Shown here: positions 47,335 to 58,551 of the stretch, piece by piece | How positions within the stretch are numbered: the stretch's first letter is position 1 | Layout of the letters: every line of letters begins with the position of its first letter | Assembly (NCBI RefSeq): GCF_039555335.1 | Contig: NC_092642.1 | Coordinates: 63,591,776 to 63,655,775, forward strand | DNA from: Amphiura filiformis | Lineage: Eukaryota > Echinodermata > Ophiuroidea > Amphilepidida > Amphiuridae | DNA length: 64,000 bases | Direction of reading: 5' to 3' | The notes under the pieces: model-generated | Told to the model about the DNA's origin: nothing | The model's input: the letters and a program-made list of their open reading frames with translations, nothing else | Databases searched by the model: none | Translations under genes and position numbers: made by a program

Positions 47335-47904
47335 TATATGAAGATGGTTTACCGTTAGGAAGTAACAGTGACAGTATCTTAACCTAATAACAGTTATTTC
47401 AACGTTTTATAACATTTTTTGAAGAAAATGATAACGATTAACAAGATATTTTGTCGAAGTAGGTAATGGTGTCTCAAACAGACCAAGGATCAAAAGATGA
47501 TACAAGAGGATACCTGGAACATATAAAGACAAAAAGATTTGAGCTAGGTATACCAACATGATGTGGGGGACAAGACAAAGACAAATAAAGATAAAATAAT
47601 GCCCCAAACAAATCGCACTACGGTGTTAAAACAACGAAACAATTCCTGTGCCATGGACGTGTATGTGGTGGTTTGCATACTGCATAGTTTTCATTCTTTG
47701 TCTGTCTTGTTCCCCTCATCAAGTTGGTAGACCTAGCTCAAAATCATTCTGAAGATATTTTGTGTGTGCTGGGAATTTATCAAGTCAAATCACTTTTATG
47801 CGTGCGTCTAGAGATAATTTACACCTAATTAACATTTAATGTACAGGGAAAATGACAACATGAAGAATCCCTAAAATAGCTATGTTTATAATTGATATGC
47901 TTAG
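47335..47904. other. No gene recognised
   Basis: A 66-codon minus-strand frame lacks recognisable features. No repeats seen. Confidence 0.5.
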
Positions 47905-48258
47905 CCCTGAAATAAATTGTTGTATATTGGCGTAACTCGGGCGACCTAAAAATCGCGCTTTGACGCTGTGTTAAAATATCGAAAAATACATGGGGGGGTA
48001 GTCGTTTTTAATTTGCATTATCCAGCACCTCTATGGACGTGTATGAGATGGGAAAAGTACATGTTTGACTGAGCTTGAAAAAAAAATGAAAAATTGGAGG
48101 TCGCCAGTTTGAATCCCATTAGATGTACTGTTGTTTTCTTAGTTGTTTTATTTTCTCTCCAACGTTTATGTGCACTGGCAGCTGTGGGAAAAGATTTAAA
48201 CTCCCTAACTACCCATTTGTTCAGCCCGTTACGCCAACACAACAATTTGTTTTCGGCC
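47905..48258. mobile_element. Foldback element, about 350 bp
   Basis: AAATTGTTGTATATTGGCGT (from 47914) pairs with ACGCCAACACAACAATTT (48231-48248); about 35-40 bp arms including outer edges. The 75-codon minus-strand frame lies within it and is not a gene. Confidence 0.65.
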
Positions 48259-48804
48259 TTATTTTAATCTAAATTTCTGTATCTTTATGTGTATTTACAA
48301 TTTAAACGATATTACTTTATTATTATAGATTTACAATTTTGCTATCGATTGTAGTTTTACCTAAAATTCGCGCGGTTGGTGCAAGGAAGGTCCGCCTACA
48401 ATAGCTGCCAGATGCCATTATTTTTTAGATATGTACAATATAGAATGCAGAAATTGTCAAATGTCTTTAGGGCAGCTATTGCAGATAGGAACTTCGTGCA
48501 CCAAAGCCGCGAACGGTTGTACTTGTTTAATTTTAATTTTTTGCTTTCGATTTCTTTAGCTGATAATGCAGATTACTAATTTTTAGCTCTGGGAGGCGTT
48601 CTGGCAAAATAAGACGGGCAACTATGCGTAGGCCGTATTAAGAAAATACAAAAATAATGTATGGGCATGATTCATTGATTAAGACGGGTATAGTCACTTC
48701 AGGAATTGCAACTTAAAAATTCTTCAATAATTAATTTTTTGACATATTATCGATAAATGCAAACTATATGAAAAAACAGAACTTGATAAGTGAATGGGCT
48801 ATAC
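48259..48804. other. No gene recognised
   Basis: A 67-codon plus-strand frame at 48376 has no recognisable domain; nothing else seen. Confidence 0.5.
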
Positions 48805-48962
48805 CAGTTGATATCCATACACCTCTTAATGGAAGACATGACCTTAATCTCCCACACGGGGGTGTAGATTTCAAATGGAGTCACCCATTCTGGTAACCAT
48901 ATTTGAATTTCACATTCAGATTAATGTCATATCTTCCATAGGGGGTGTATGGATGTCAACTG
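48805..48962. mobile_element. Foldback miniature element, 158 bp
   Basis: CAGTTGATATCCATACACC at the left, inverted at the right with one mismatch (ATATCC against ACATCC); arms of about 44 bp reach ATTAATCT. Loop about 70 bp. Confidence 0.85.
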
Positions 48963-49465
48963 AGAAATAGACCTGTCAAATTTTAGACTCCTCATGTCAT
49001 ACTATAGTAAAAACCCAAATGTCGATCCCTTCTCAGTTCCATCATCTCATTTTTACCAGAGCATCTCACATTGTACATAATTTTTAGTTTTGCATACAGG
49101 TAGCTCATGTGCCAAGTACACACACCAGCAAGAGTTAACAACGCTTCATGAGGAGTTTAATGTAAACGTTTTGAACCGCTTTAATAATATAACTGTTTAG
49201 AATAAAAACATTACAAATCTCAATTAAATTGAATTGAAAAACAACAACTTTAGTGAGTGTTTGATAGAGTCCTGACATTTAAGAAATACGTTGAAGACGA
49301 GTTACTTGAATTAATTTTGTTTATAGATCATAATTAAGTTATATTTAGTTTCTTTTAGATTCAATATACGTCATGTTAAGCATTGAACAAATGTCACACC
49401 TTCTCTCAGACGGCAAGACGGACGTAAATGGGTTTATACTTATATGTTGTCATCTTCTCGCCCCT
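48963..49465. other. No gene recognised
   Basis: AT-rich, no supported feature. Confidence 0.5.
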
Positions 49466-49772
49466 AATATGAAAAAAGGCTGTATCTTCAACTTACATCA
49501 CTAACAATTTACTTCCTTTTACCATGGTTCAAGTTAACCTGTCTATTTGACTCACATGGATAAAAGATTGTAACATACACAGCTATTAAAACGATGTTAT
49601 TATCTTTTGCAATAGGTTGGGTACCTGTATGGCATATTCTTCTGCAAAAGATTTTATTGTCTCTATAAGTTACATCTTTTTACCACGTTAGGGTCATTGT
49701 AAAAATGTAGCTATGGTAAAAGGAAGTACCATGTTAGTGACGTAATATGAAGATGCGCCCTTTTACCGTATT
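49466..49772. mobile_element. TIR miniature element, about 307 bp
   Basis: Arms of about 60 bp share CACTAAC and ACTTCCTTTTACCATGG (complement at the right end) and ATCTTCA. Outer ends AATATGAAAAAAGG and CCTTTTACCGTATT. Target duplication not resolved. Confidence 0.75.
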
Positions 49773-49917
49773 ATGACTGTTCTATATAATTATAAGCGTA
49801 TACGTAAGATATCATTCTATTTAATTCATTTAAAAATGGCGTACATCATCATGACATAATATATCGCGCAAATAATTAAACAATAAAAGGTCCGAACATT
49901 CTTAACACTCACTATTA

Positions 49918-50301
49918 GGCCGTATAAAATTAATGTTTTGGTTCTCGTCCAGAGGATTTTCATGAATTGATGAGGGAGGGAGGTTTTTTTTTTTTTTTTT
50001 TTTTTTTTTCAATGTAAAATTAGCATTGTCAGTAGTTTTTGGTCTTCTCCAACAGTGCTCGAGGAAACGATGAGGCCCTTTTTTTTTTTTTTTAATGTGA
50101 GATTCTGAGGATAAACCCCTAGAGTACCACAAAAAGACTTGGAAGTGATGCTTGTTCTCTAATAAACTTATTTATATGTATGAAGATTTCATAAATCATT
50201 CCAAAGTCTAAAAAATTGAAAAATCTATAAAAAAAATAAAAAATCTGACAAATCCCAGAAATTGAGGAGGGAGGGGACGAGAACCAAAATATTACACGGC
50301 C
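49918..50301. mobile_element. PIF/Harbinger-like miniature element, 384 bp
   Basis: GGCCGTATAAAATTAATGTT at the left corresponds to an inverted GGCCGTGTAATATTTTGG at the right, both leading into TTCTCGTCC. TTA flanks both ends (49915-49917, 50302-50304); a 3-bp TTA/TAA duplication is typical of PIF/Harbinger. Two T runs (49983-50009, 50080-50092) inside give artefactual Lys-rich frames. Confidence 0.7.
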
Positions 50302-50899
50302 TTAATGACGCAAACATGTAGAACACGTATAATTGCCATGCTTGATAACATAAGGGGCCGTGACGATACTCATTTTGGGTTGAATTACAGTACTACTAAC
50401 TTAAAAATGCTAAAAAACAATGAGTAAAAATCTGTTTATAGCTATACATGTGAATTAAAAATGAGAGGTGCAGTTACTTCCCTTTGGTACCATGATGCCA
50501 CGGTGACAGCAAACCACAACGCTGATGAACATGACGTTAACTTTGATATTAATCTTATGAATCAGTAAATGAAGCCTATGGCTGTTAACACTTACAAATT
50601 CAGAAGAATATATTTAGTATAAAGATGGTTTCGAGGGAAGGGACTGTTTGCTTTAAATAGATTTAAAAACCTGGCCATGCTCAAGTATTGTGTAACCAAG
50701 TGTCAAACAGCAACAGATTTCTGACCAATCAACTGGGTAGTTTCTTGTAGCTTTTAAAAGAACAACCCATCTCATTGGCCAAGAATCAATCGCTGTAAAC
50801 GTTGTATCCAGCTTTGTCCAATTACGCATTCCACGTAACAATACGCCAATGAACAGGACACTTTAAAATGGACGACTCTCACGAGAGGCGGGGTCCGCA
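50302..50899. other. No gene recognised; weak foldback
   Basis: A weak inverted pair around 50722-50782 (GACCAATCAACTGGGT with ACCCATCTCATTGGCC) may be an old miniature element. Confidence 0.4.
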
Positions 50900-51054
50900 T
50901 TAAGCTGAATTTATACTACATCGCTGAGCGACAAGCAATTGGTATTTGACCAATGAGCTAGCGCGATTTTCCCAACGCATTAAAAGGCGCGCTACCTCAT
51001 TGGCTTGAAAACAGCCACTCGTCGCTCAGCGTTGGAGTATAAATTCAGCCTTAA
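50900..51054. mobile_element. Foldback element of the CTGAATTTATACT family, copy 1
   Basis: Left TTAAGCTGAATTTATACT, right its complement ending CAGCCTTAA; inner arms TCGCTGAGCGAC and GTCGCTCAGCG, then GACCAATGAG with CTCATTGGC. Relatives at 53481 and 56200. Confidence 0.85.
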
Positions 51055-51290
51055 AATGCATTCTGAAACACTTGAGAACGTTCCTGCAACCTTATTGGTT
51101 CTTACCCGTGTGATCTGACACGATATAACGTGCAAGTCGACGCAATACGCGTACTCGTTATGTGAACCAAAAGGCGCATCGCAACAACGGGACTGATCGA
51201 TTTTAAGCCCTAGGTAATTCCTTGTAAAATGTAGGATTTAATTTAATATTTGGCATATTTCGGATAATCTTATTTAAACTGAAGTGGTTA
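51055..51290. other. Short unique spacer
   Basis: No feature supported. Confidence 0.5.
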
Positions 51291-51743
51291 AGAATGAGAA
51301 TAAAAGGATTGTTTTTAGCCGCTGCCGTGCATCTATCGTCTCTTTTTGGCTTAAGGGGTACTACACCCATGCCCAATTTTTGCCTAATAGTGCATTGGGG
51401 ACAAGTAAGATATGTATATTATAGGGGCAAGGACTACAACTACTGCACTGGAAATTTTTAATTCAGCAAGACAACAGTTGTGGAGTTACAGTCAAAAATG
51501 AGGAAAACCAATAGATCAATAAATCAATAACTACTTGCTTTGAGTTGCTGAATTTTCAGTACAGTAGTTGTAGTCCTTGCCCCTATAATATACATATCTT
51601 ACTTGTCACCAATGTGATATAATTTTTGAGAAAAATGCAAAAATAGGCACAAAATTGGCCAGGGGTGTAGTACCCCCTTAAAACAACTCGGCTATGATAC
51701 GATAGATGCACGACAGCGGCTAAAAACAATACCTTTATTCTTT
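51291..51743. mobile_element. Nested palindrome: outer arms around a TTAA-bounded element
   Basis: Outer arms (TTTTTAGCCGCTG, GTGCATCTATCGT) at 51300-51340 return inverted at about 51688-51733. Inside, 51355-51677 begins GGGGTACTACACCC and ends GGGTGTAGTACCCCC, flanked by TTAA at 51351-51354 and 51678-51681, with arms of about 140 bp (CAAGTAAGATATGTATATTA, AGGGGCAAGGACTACAACTA). Either a piggyBac-type TTAA element inside an older foldback, or one very long palindrome with an indel. Confidence 0.8.
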
Positions 51744-52975
51744 AATTCCTGGGATGCGTTACAATGTGATATCCTCCTGTGCGTGCAGAGGTCATCGCGT
51801 CATGAGCGCCCTACTCCTCCGCACTTACAAGAAACTCGCTCACTACAAGATCATTTCCAGGATGTGGATTCGAGTGCCGTGTAGACACTTTCTATTATGC
51901 ATCCCTGGAAATCGCATTAAAACTTCTAATGCGGATCTCATTCTCTTACCCAATAATGCTGTAGAAAAAGATCATTTTTGATCAAGTCCGAAAGCAGTTG
52001 CGATTGAATGATGACGTCATCGATACGCACATCTTCAATGCACACGTTTGGTTTCGCAGTATTGCGCAGTAAAGATGTGATACGTCACCAATATGTCAAT
52101 CGTTTCGAGATTCATCAAAAGGTGAATTACTTGAACTGTTTATGACAACATCAGGAGCTAATTTAGATAAATTGATCGATTCTTTGAAGAATGTCCTTAA
52201 TAAACAATTTGGTAGAGAATGCTTTTACTAGAATATCATTACTTGCGTACGAACGTAATCCATATATAGACCACATTCAATATAGACACTTATTGGAGCC
52301 GTGGTAGAGCATCAGGGTAACACAGGGAACGTTTTTTAGTCGGACAGAATTCACAAACATTTCAACGAGTTTCAGATAATATTGAATATTTTGTTTTAAA
52401 GACATTTCATCTTTGCAGGCACTGTGACTTTGACCATGTTGACTGGATCACAATTCCCATCAATTCAATATAGTTCGTTTTGCTGTTTATGAATACTCCC
52501 CGGTCAGTGCAATAGGTGGGTTTAAAAAGATACAATGGACACATCTCTCCAGCATTCTCTTAAACATTCGAATATTTACCAAATTGACCAGTACTAACAT
52601 TACAGTATGTCACACGAACATTAATCTCATATGCTCCTGTATATTATTTGCTGTTATAAAAATAGACGGAACTCTCAAATGCACATCACAGCGGTCGTTA
52701 AACTCAAAGCTCACACAACATTAAAATGAAACATGTCTCTGGCATATTAATTTCGTCACATTCATGCGCATGGGGAGCAATGCAACCTTTAACATTATAT
52801 CATGATGACCTTTTTGATTCATTAAGGTTTACAAGGCTTATTCAATTTCAATCCGATTTCAATTCTTTCAAAGCCCAAATTTGATCAGACATTCTATCGT
52901 CACCTTTGCCCCGGAAGTGCTACGACCAAAATACAATATTATCAGTGCATGGAGCGTAACTTGTGGGCGGAGCTT
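51744..52975. other. No gene recognised
   Basis: A 75-codon plus frame starts at 51754 with no recognisable domain. TGACGTCA (CRE-like) occurs near 52013 and GATGTGATACGTCACC near 52074. No exon supported. Confidence 0.45.
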
Positions 52976-53440
52976 GTACACACACGTCTTTCTCACATAC
53001 AACACTACTGTCTTTCCTTGCTATGAACCTTTAAGCATACTAACTATCGATTCGTCGAACACTACTCTTTCCATACGACTTGGACACATACACACACACA
53101 CACCATACACACCCCACATGCATCCCGCACATCCACACACCCATCTCACATAAATAACTCCACATATTGCACGCAATGACGGCCACATATGACACACGAG
53201 TACCCAATGATGAACGTACATGCACACCCCTTCTGCAATTACGCACACTCAAACTAACTCATTCATCCCTACTCGCATGCACCCTCGATCTCGGACGTAC
53301 CTCATATCCCTGGACATACATCCCTTCATACGCAAACACACCTGCGAACACGCATGCAAATGAGCACAACATACACCCCTAATACTCCCACCCAGGCCCC
53401 ACACACCCCCATAGTCACACACCCCATACATACCTAAGTT
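52976..53440. repeat. CA-rich low-complexity tract
   Basis: Irregular CACA/ACAC-rich sequence on the plus strand with almost no G, giving six overlapping spurious frames. A shorter similar tract is at 31640-31705. Confidence 0.75.
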
Positions 53441-53480
53441 TCACCGATTATCTAGTATATCCATGTACTTTTATCACTCC

Positions 53481-53690
53481 TCAAGCTGAATTTATACTCG
53501 ATCGCTTTTGCAGGAAAGCGAATCGCACACATGCTCAGAGTGCAACAACCAATGTCAATTTTGCACACCGAGTATGCGTGCGATTCGTTTTTCTACAAAA
53601 GCGATCTATCTAAATACAGCTTTATACTACACGCAGCGCATACATGAGAGTCCCAGAACATGTTGACGCATCTAGTATAAAGCTTATAGC
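53481..53690. mobile_element. CTGAATTTATACT family, copies 2 and 2b in tandem
   Basis: 53481-53624: AAGCTGAATTTATACTCGAT with inverted ATCTATCTAAATACAGCTTT; inner arms around CGAATCGCAC and GTGCGATTCG. Adjoining it, 53617-53690 is a second fold: CAGCTTTATACTACACGC and GACGCATCTAGTATAAAGCT. The two overlap at the shared AGCTTTATA. Confidence 0.75.
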
Positions 53691-54857
53691 ATTTGTACTC
53701 GGGTATTAAAGTAAACCACGCCTCCATGATTCGGTAATAATGATGCCGGGAATTATATCCAGACCAGAATTAACCTTTTGATCCTAAGTATTAACATAAC
53801 ATGAATGTATAACATAATTCATAACGATATGACTATACGTGAGACATTTCAGACAATAGTACTGGTGAATTTGATATTTTGTTAACAATTAAACAAAAAA
53901 AAGAACCTTATATACGAATGATTATATTGTAATAAATTGAAAAAGGTTGATGATTATTTGACTAAATAACAAATAGGAATGACACATGCCTATACAAAGC
54001 GACTGCATACCTAACAACACTGAAGAGTATTGAAACCAATAATGATCATAATCCATTGGAGATCGACACTGTACATTGAAACCCGTAACAACTGTTGTAG
54101 AAAGTATACGCCTCACACATATTTAACATTATTCATAAATTGTTTTTTTGCGTGCATAGGTTCAAGGTATATATTATTATGAAGATTTTTTTAATATATA
54201 TAATTTTTTGATTTACCACCGACCAATAAAAGCACTGGCCCATTTATAATATATATATAACATGGTGTTGACCCTTGCATTGTATTTTCATAAAATAGCT
54301 TTTACAATAACTTCGAGGGTAAACGTATTTTGTTTCATACCAGGTTTAACACATGTACATTGGCAGTTTTAATCTAAAAATAAATCCAGTAATTTCACTT
54401 TGTGTTTAACAAATGCAATAATAATTACATTCAACTTTGACTTTGTTATCCTCGATAATGTCAATTGTCTTAAATGCAGATCATATCCTTTGAGAGATAT
54501 TTTACACATCTTCTTCTTTAATTAATCCAAAGATTACCGACTCAAATTGCTCCAAAAATGTCAAATCAGCCATTTTGGTTTGCCGCCCATGGTCGAGGGT
54601 AGATAATGACCTCCGGGATTTTCAGCAACAGCCCGAAATCGAACGCTAATTTTCGTCTTTAAGCTTATCTAAATCGAACGCTTAATTTCCATTACAAAGT
54701 GTTGCGCATGCAACGGTTGACGCGAGTTTTTGGCACAACACGATACACGCAGAACGCTAATAACCACGCAATTTGAATCAAATTGCCGGGCGCAGAGTGC
54801 AATTATCTGGAGGTACATTAAGTTGTCTCCATGAGCGATTGGGCGATATAAGCAAAC
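53691..54857. other. No gene recognised
   Basis: Very AT-rich to about 54530, then more GC toward a candidate start at 54858. The motif AATCGAACGCTAATTT/AATCGAACGCTTAATTT is repeated near 54636 and 54671. An 88-codon minus frame overlaps this without recognisable features. Confidence 0.45.
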
Positions 54858-55040
54858 ATGGCGGAGTCGGTACTCTTTGATGTATTTAATACAACATTCC
54901 AAGGTGACGTGATTGACCTTTTCGAAAAATCCCATAATTCATTACGGTTAGACCTGAGATGTCGTCATCTGACGTCACGCCGACTTGCAATGCGCAGTAA
55001 CGATGTTCGCTATACGATGCATCGGTGTGACGTCAAATGA
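54858..55040 (+). CDS. Candidate first coding exon, unknown protein
   Basis: The ATG lies in AAACATGGCGGAG, both a good initiation context and a YY1-type AANATGGCGG site, which in animal genes often overlaps a start codon close to the transcription start. The first part reads MAESVLFDVFNTTFQ, then GDVIDLFEKSHNSLRLDL, which looks protein-like. From about residue 34 the frame runs into a foldback element (54958-55050), so a true exon should end before it; a GGTTAGAC donor-like site at about 54948 is possible but weak. No family recognised and no downstream exon identified. Confidence 0.3.
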   Translation: MAESVLFDVFNTTFQGDVIDLFEKSHNSLRLDLRCRHLTSRRLAMRSNDVRYTMHRCDVK

Positions 55041-55050
55041 CGACATATCG
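54958..55050. mobile_element. Small foldback with CRE-like arms
   Basis: GATGTCGTCATCTGACGTCAC at the left pairs with GTGACGTCAAATGACGACAT at the right. Each arm contains TGACGTCA, the CREB/ATF palindrome. About 93 bp in total. Confidence 0.75.
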
Positions 55051-56199
55051 GGTATAACCACAGGGAATTATGGGTCAATTGCTATTACACGACATAATGC
55101 ATAAAATAGAAATAATAAAACCGTCCACAGTGGTGCTTTTTTTTGCGAGGGATAATGTTATGAACATACCACTCTCTGGGTGTCACGTATTCCAATGGAA
55201 TGTTGCATTCTGGGAAGATGTAACAAAATGTCTACTATCATCGTTTACAAAGTTATTGCATGATCATACCATTTTGCCTATTGCATGATCATTCCATTTT
55301 GCCTACATGAAATCATACAGAGGGAATTGGGTAATACAACTGAGACGACATCACTTAAGAATTTGGTCTGCGATCAAGACTACATTGGATTCGCATAAAC
55401 CGGATCCATATTAAGCTATTTGTTACACCTGATCCTTGAAGTGGATCCATTTTACACTCTACATTTTCTTGGTATTGCTTTGATAGACACCGAATAAGAC
55501 ACAGTTTCAGGCCCAATGTTTTTTAGGTCGGTGGTAGTATAGAAAAGACATGTGAACTAATATTTTCTCAAGTCTTCTACTCAACATGCTCAATGTAAAG
55601 TTTTCGTCGATTGACAGAACGAAAACAATATTGGCAAGCGTTCCCTGATTCAGAGAAAGCTTAAGCCGAACTCACAATTAGCATACCATTTGCATACTAA
55701 TTAGTTAATTTGCATGGTACATGAGAAAATTTCAGTTCAAAGAACATAGAAGCTGTATTAGTGGAAGAATACTCAACACACCGCGTTATACACAGCCTCT
55801 GAACATTAGAGAATCAGTTTATAAATATTAATGAAGACAATAATGCATATTCATGAGGTGAAATTGCGTGAATGTGTCTAATCTCTTATTCTCAAATATA
55901 AGCTCGTATTCACATATATAACATACACGAACATACGCAAGCAAAGGAATAATAGGTTGGTTTGGATTAGATCTGTTGCTGACCACGAAATGAACTTGTA
56001 GTATTATTTTCCTGCAAGAGGGCAATCTTGTCTTTCATCATGAACTAATTCTAAGTGCATCATTTCTTAAATTAGATACAAATCGTTGATTTAATCAAAA
56101 GAAGATAAACTATAGAAAACAGTTACTATGCTTTGCGACCATTACTTGAAACAAGAACGTGTGAAATGACCAGCATTTCCTATTTCTTGTTTTCTCTAA
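55051..56199. other. No gene recognised; short tandem repeat
   Basis: At about 55256-55303 ATTGCATGATCAT(A)CCATTTTGCCT occurs twice in tandem. The rest is AT-rich with short frames only. Confidence 0.5.
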
Positions 56200-56325
56200 A
56201 GGTTAATTTATACTCGATCGCATTTGTGCAAAAGAGCATCGCACGCATGCACAGTGATTTTTGCACACTGAGCCTGCGTTCGAGTCGCTTTCCTGCATAA
56301 GCGACCTAGTATAAATTCAGTTTAA
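56200..56325. mobile_element. CTGAATTTATACT family, copy 3
   Basis: GGTTAATTTATACTCGATCG with inverted CGACCTAGTATAAATTCAGT; inner arms GCATCGCACGCA and TGCGTTCGAGTCGC are only partly paired, so it is older than copy 1. Confidence 0.75.
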
Positions 56326-57993
56326 CTGTGTAACGGTATGAATCAATGTTTAAGCAGAAAGCTTTGGTTTTCATGGCTTTAAAATTCTAGATAGGATCGA
56401 GATATTAAATCGCTGAATTTAGTCACCCAAAATTAAATAGATACATAATAATTAAAACTATGTTTCAAATATGCCGTGAAGCTGGTAAGAGTGTATAACA
56501 TATATCTGAATGGATATTTAAGAACGTTCGGGATACTTTGCTACTCACATTTTATCATATTTTGCATCTTTTTACATGAAATATAAAGGTAAACACGAAC
56601 ATGCATTGCTGACCATAGGGATGGATCAATCAAGTACCAACTGTTGATCCCAAGATCGAACCATTTGGGATGACGTACCTAACCGAGTTTGTGGGGATTT
56701 CTATTTTGAGAAGAGAAGACTAGATGGAAATAATAATATTTCAAACGGATACAGTGATGGAAATAATGACTACATTATTCATTATTCATTAGTCAGCAAC
56801 AGATCTAAACTTTGGATTTCTAAAGAGACACACGTACGGTGTCCTGCCAACCGTCCCTGCAGTGGCAGTGCATGTTAAGCTGGACATAATAATTGCATAA
56901 TGAGCGATATATATATTTTTTTGCTAATTTTGATGATATTTGTGTATAATGAATAAGCTAGAATTAGCTTCTCCAATATTCAGTAATAATGTATTAAGTC
57001 ATCGTGGTGCCATTTTAGTTCAATAAAATTCTTTTAAAAAGTGAGATTTTAAAACTTATTTATGATATTACCATAGCAATGGTGTGAAGTGTTTTATACA
57101 TATTTTCATTACATTCCTGGGCACGGTTTGGTTGAAATGTGCGCAAGCGGATTAGCAGCTTAAAAGTTAAATGCACATTGTACGAAGAAATGAGGTTTGA
57201 CCAAATACAACTTTGCATATTTTATTAAGGATCCTGTTATTAGATGAATGTTTGAAGTGTCGTTTTCACGTGAATTTGTTATCTAAAAGTTTAACTAAAA
57301 GCTCAGAATTAATTATACGTATGAATCCAAAGATTGATTTGGATACTAATGTAACTTGTGCCGTGTTATTTATTTTTAGATAAAAAGATTAATTGAACTG
57401 TTATGGAAATATGTATAGAGAAGCATGCTATTTATGGAACTATATTAACCTCCAGGAACCGTTTAACTTTTGTAAAACATGAAACATGTTACATGAACAA
57501 AGTTTTCAACAAGCTTTGATTGCATTTAACCTTTGTATAAACTTGATTTAAGTAAAATAATATAAAGAAAGGATTCGTATCCCTCAGATAACTGGAAAAA
57601 TACGTAATATACCAATTTGTATTTGAATAATCTAAAGAATATTCTTTTTTTTTTTTTTTTATAATTATGGAAAAATATGTACTGATGGCAAACCCATTTC
57701 CAGTCTGAGATCCTTACTAACTATACTGATTCGCCTTGCCAAGTTGAAAAGCAGTCGAGTATCCAAAATCTAGCCCTACGGAAGATGACAAAAACGGCAT
57801 GAACGAGGTATTAAAATTGATAAGAATACTTTCTTAATTCTCCTTCTTTTCAGTAGAGTCTTCATTCACCACCAGCATTGTTTTATTCTAGACGCACTCA
57901 TCTCCATTCACAAGTGCGCCCTCTTTCGCCACTGATGATGCATAAATCTCCAAACAACAAACACACTACTCTCTCCACAGCTATCTACGTTGG
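56326..57993 (-). other. Downstream/3' UTR side of the SK channel gene
   Basis: AT-rich sequence following the SK channel stop codon on the minus strand. It should include the 3' UTR; the position of the polyadenylation site cannot be decided (minus-strand AATAAA candidates near 57232 and 57368). A T run of about 19 lies at 57642-57660. No other feature supported. Confidence 0.45.
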
Positions 57994-58551
57994 TCACACT
58001 GGGAAGCATGGCTGGTTTTGGCCATTGCTTGTAACATCCGGGTTGCTTTGGGCACGCGCACTTTCATCCACAGGTCGCGTTGGGGAACCATCATCCCCAC
58101 TTGGGAAAGAACGAAGGCGCAAAGTAGGCTGTCTTTGATTGGCTGTATTTCCCTGTGTGTTTATAAATGGGTTATTGGGAGTAGTCACATTATGATGATC
58201 AAATAGTAAATGACTATCATCTAACATATGATCTGGATGCTGTGGACTTTGCGGTGATGGTGGAGTCGGTGGTGACTGCGGTGTCTGTGGCGATAATGGT
58301 GAAGGTAAGTTCCTATTTTCATTCTGCTGTTGCTGTTGATGTTGAAATTGTAACAGCATTTGTTGCTGTTGCTGTAATAGTTGCATCTGTTGTTGTTGTG
58401 CTACTTGCAGATAGGAGTTTAGTAACTGAGGCAAATTGTCTAAAGTAGTCTGTAATTGTAATAATCGGTCCTCTAATCTATCTACTCGTTCTTCGAGGCC
58501 ACTTCGTGATGCATGCATATCTGATACCATTTCGAACATAACATTTTGTGT
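57994..58551 (-). CDS. KCNN-like: SK-type calcium-activated potassium channel, terminal exon
   Basis: Encodes the last 185 residues of a small-conductance Ca2+-activated K+ channel (KCNN/SK), a plasma-membrane channel gated by bound calmodulin. The exon starts after a strong pyrimidine tract and acceptor (CTTTTTACAG) in phase 0 at TQNVMFEMVSDMH, matching the segment just after the calmodulin-binding domain in animal SK channels. Residues 17-45 (LEERVDRLEDRLLQLQ, then LDNLPQLLNSYL) form the conserved C-terminal coiled coil that helps tetramer assembly. A Gln-rich run (about 48-76) and a Pro/Ser/Gln-rich stretch (about 80-105) follow; this tail is not conserved in vertebrates as far as I recall. 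It ends GQNQPCFPV-stop. Pore and calmodulin-binding exons are not found in the window and should lie to the right, beyond 64,000. High confidence in family; exact paralogue unknown. Confidence 0.9.
   Translation of the reverse strand, partial: TQNVMFEMVSDMHASRSGLEERVDRLEDRLLQLQTTLDNLPQLLNSYLQVAQQQQMQLLQQQQQMLLQFQHQQQQQNENRNLPSPLSPQTPQSPPTPPSPQSPQHPDHMLDDSHLLFDHHNVTTPNNPFINTQGNTANQRQPTLRLRSFPSGDDGSPTRPVDESARAQSNPDVTSNGQNQPCFPV

Noticed and set aside
48018..48245. 75-codon minus-strand frame near a GTTTGAATCCC motif
   Set aside because: Lies inside a foldback element; neither a tRNA fold nor a protein family is supported.
51754..51981. 75-codon plus-strand frame as an exon
   Set aside because: Basic, Cys-containing peptide without recognisable domain; no clear promoter, acceptor or donor.
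52976..53440. Six overlapping frames with His/Thr/Pro or Val/Cys/Met bias
   Set aside because: CA-rich low-complexity DNA on both strands.
57878..58448. Plus-strand frames opposite the SK channel exon
   Set aside because: Antisense shadows; the minus-strand frame carries the recognisable channel sequence and a strong acceptor.
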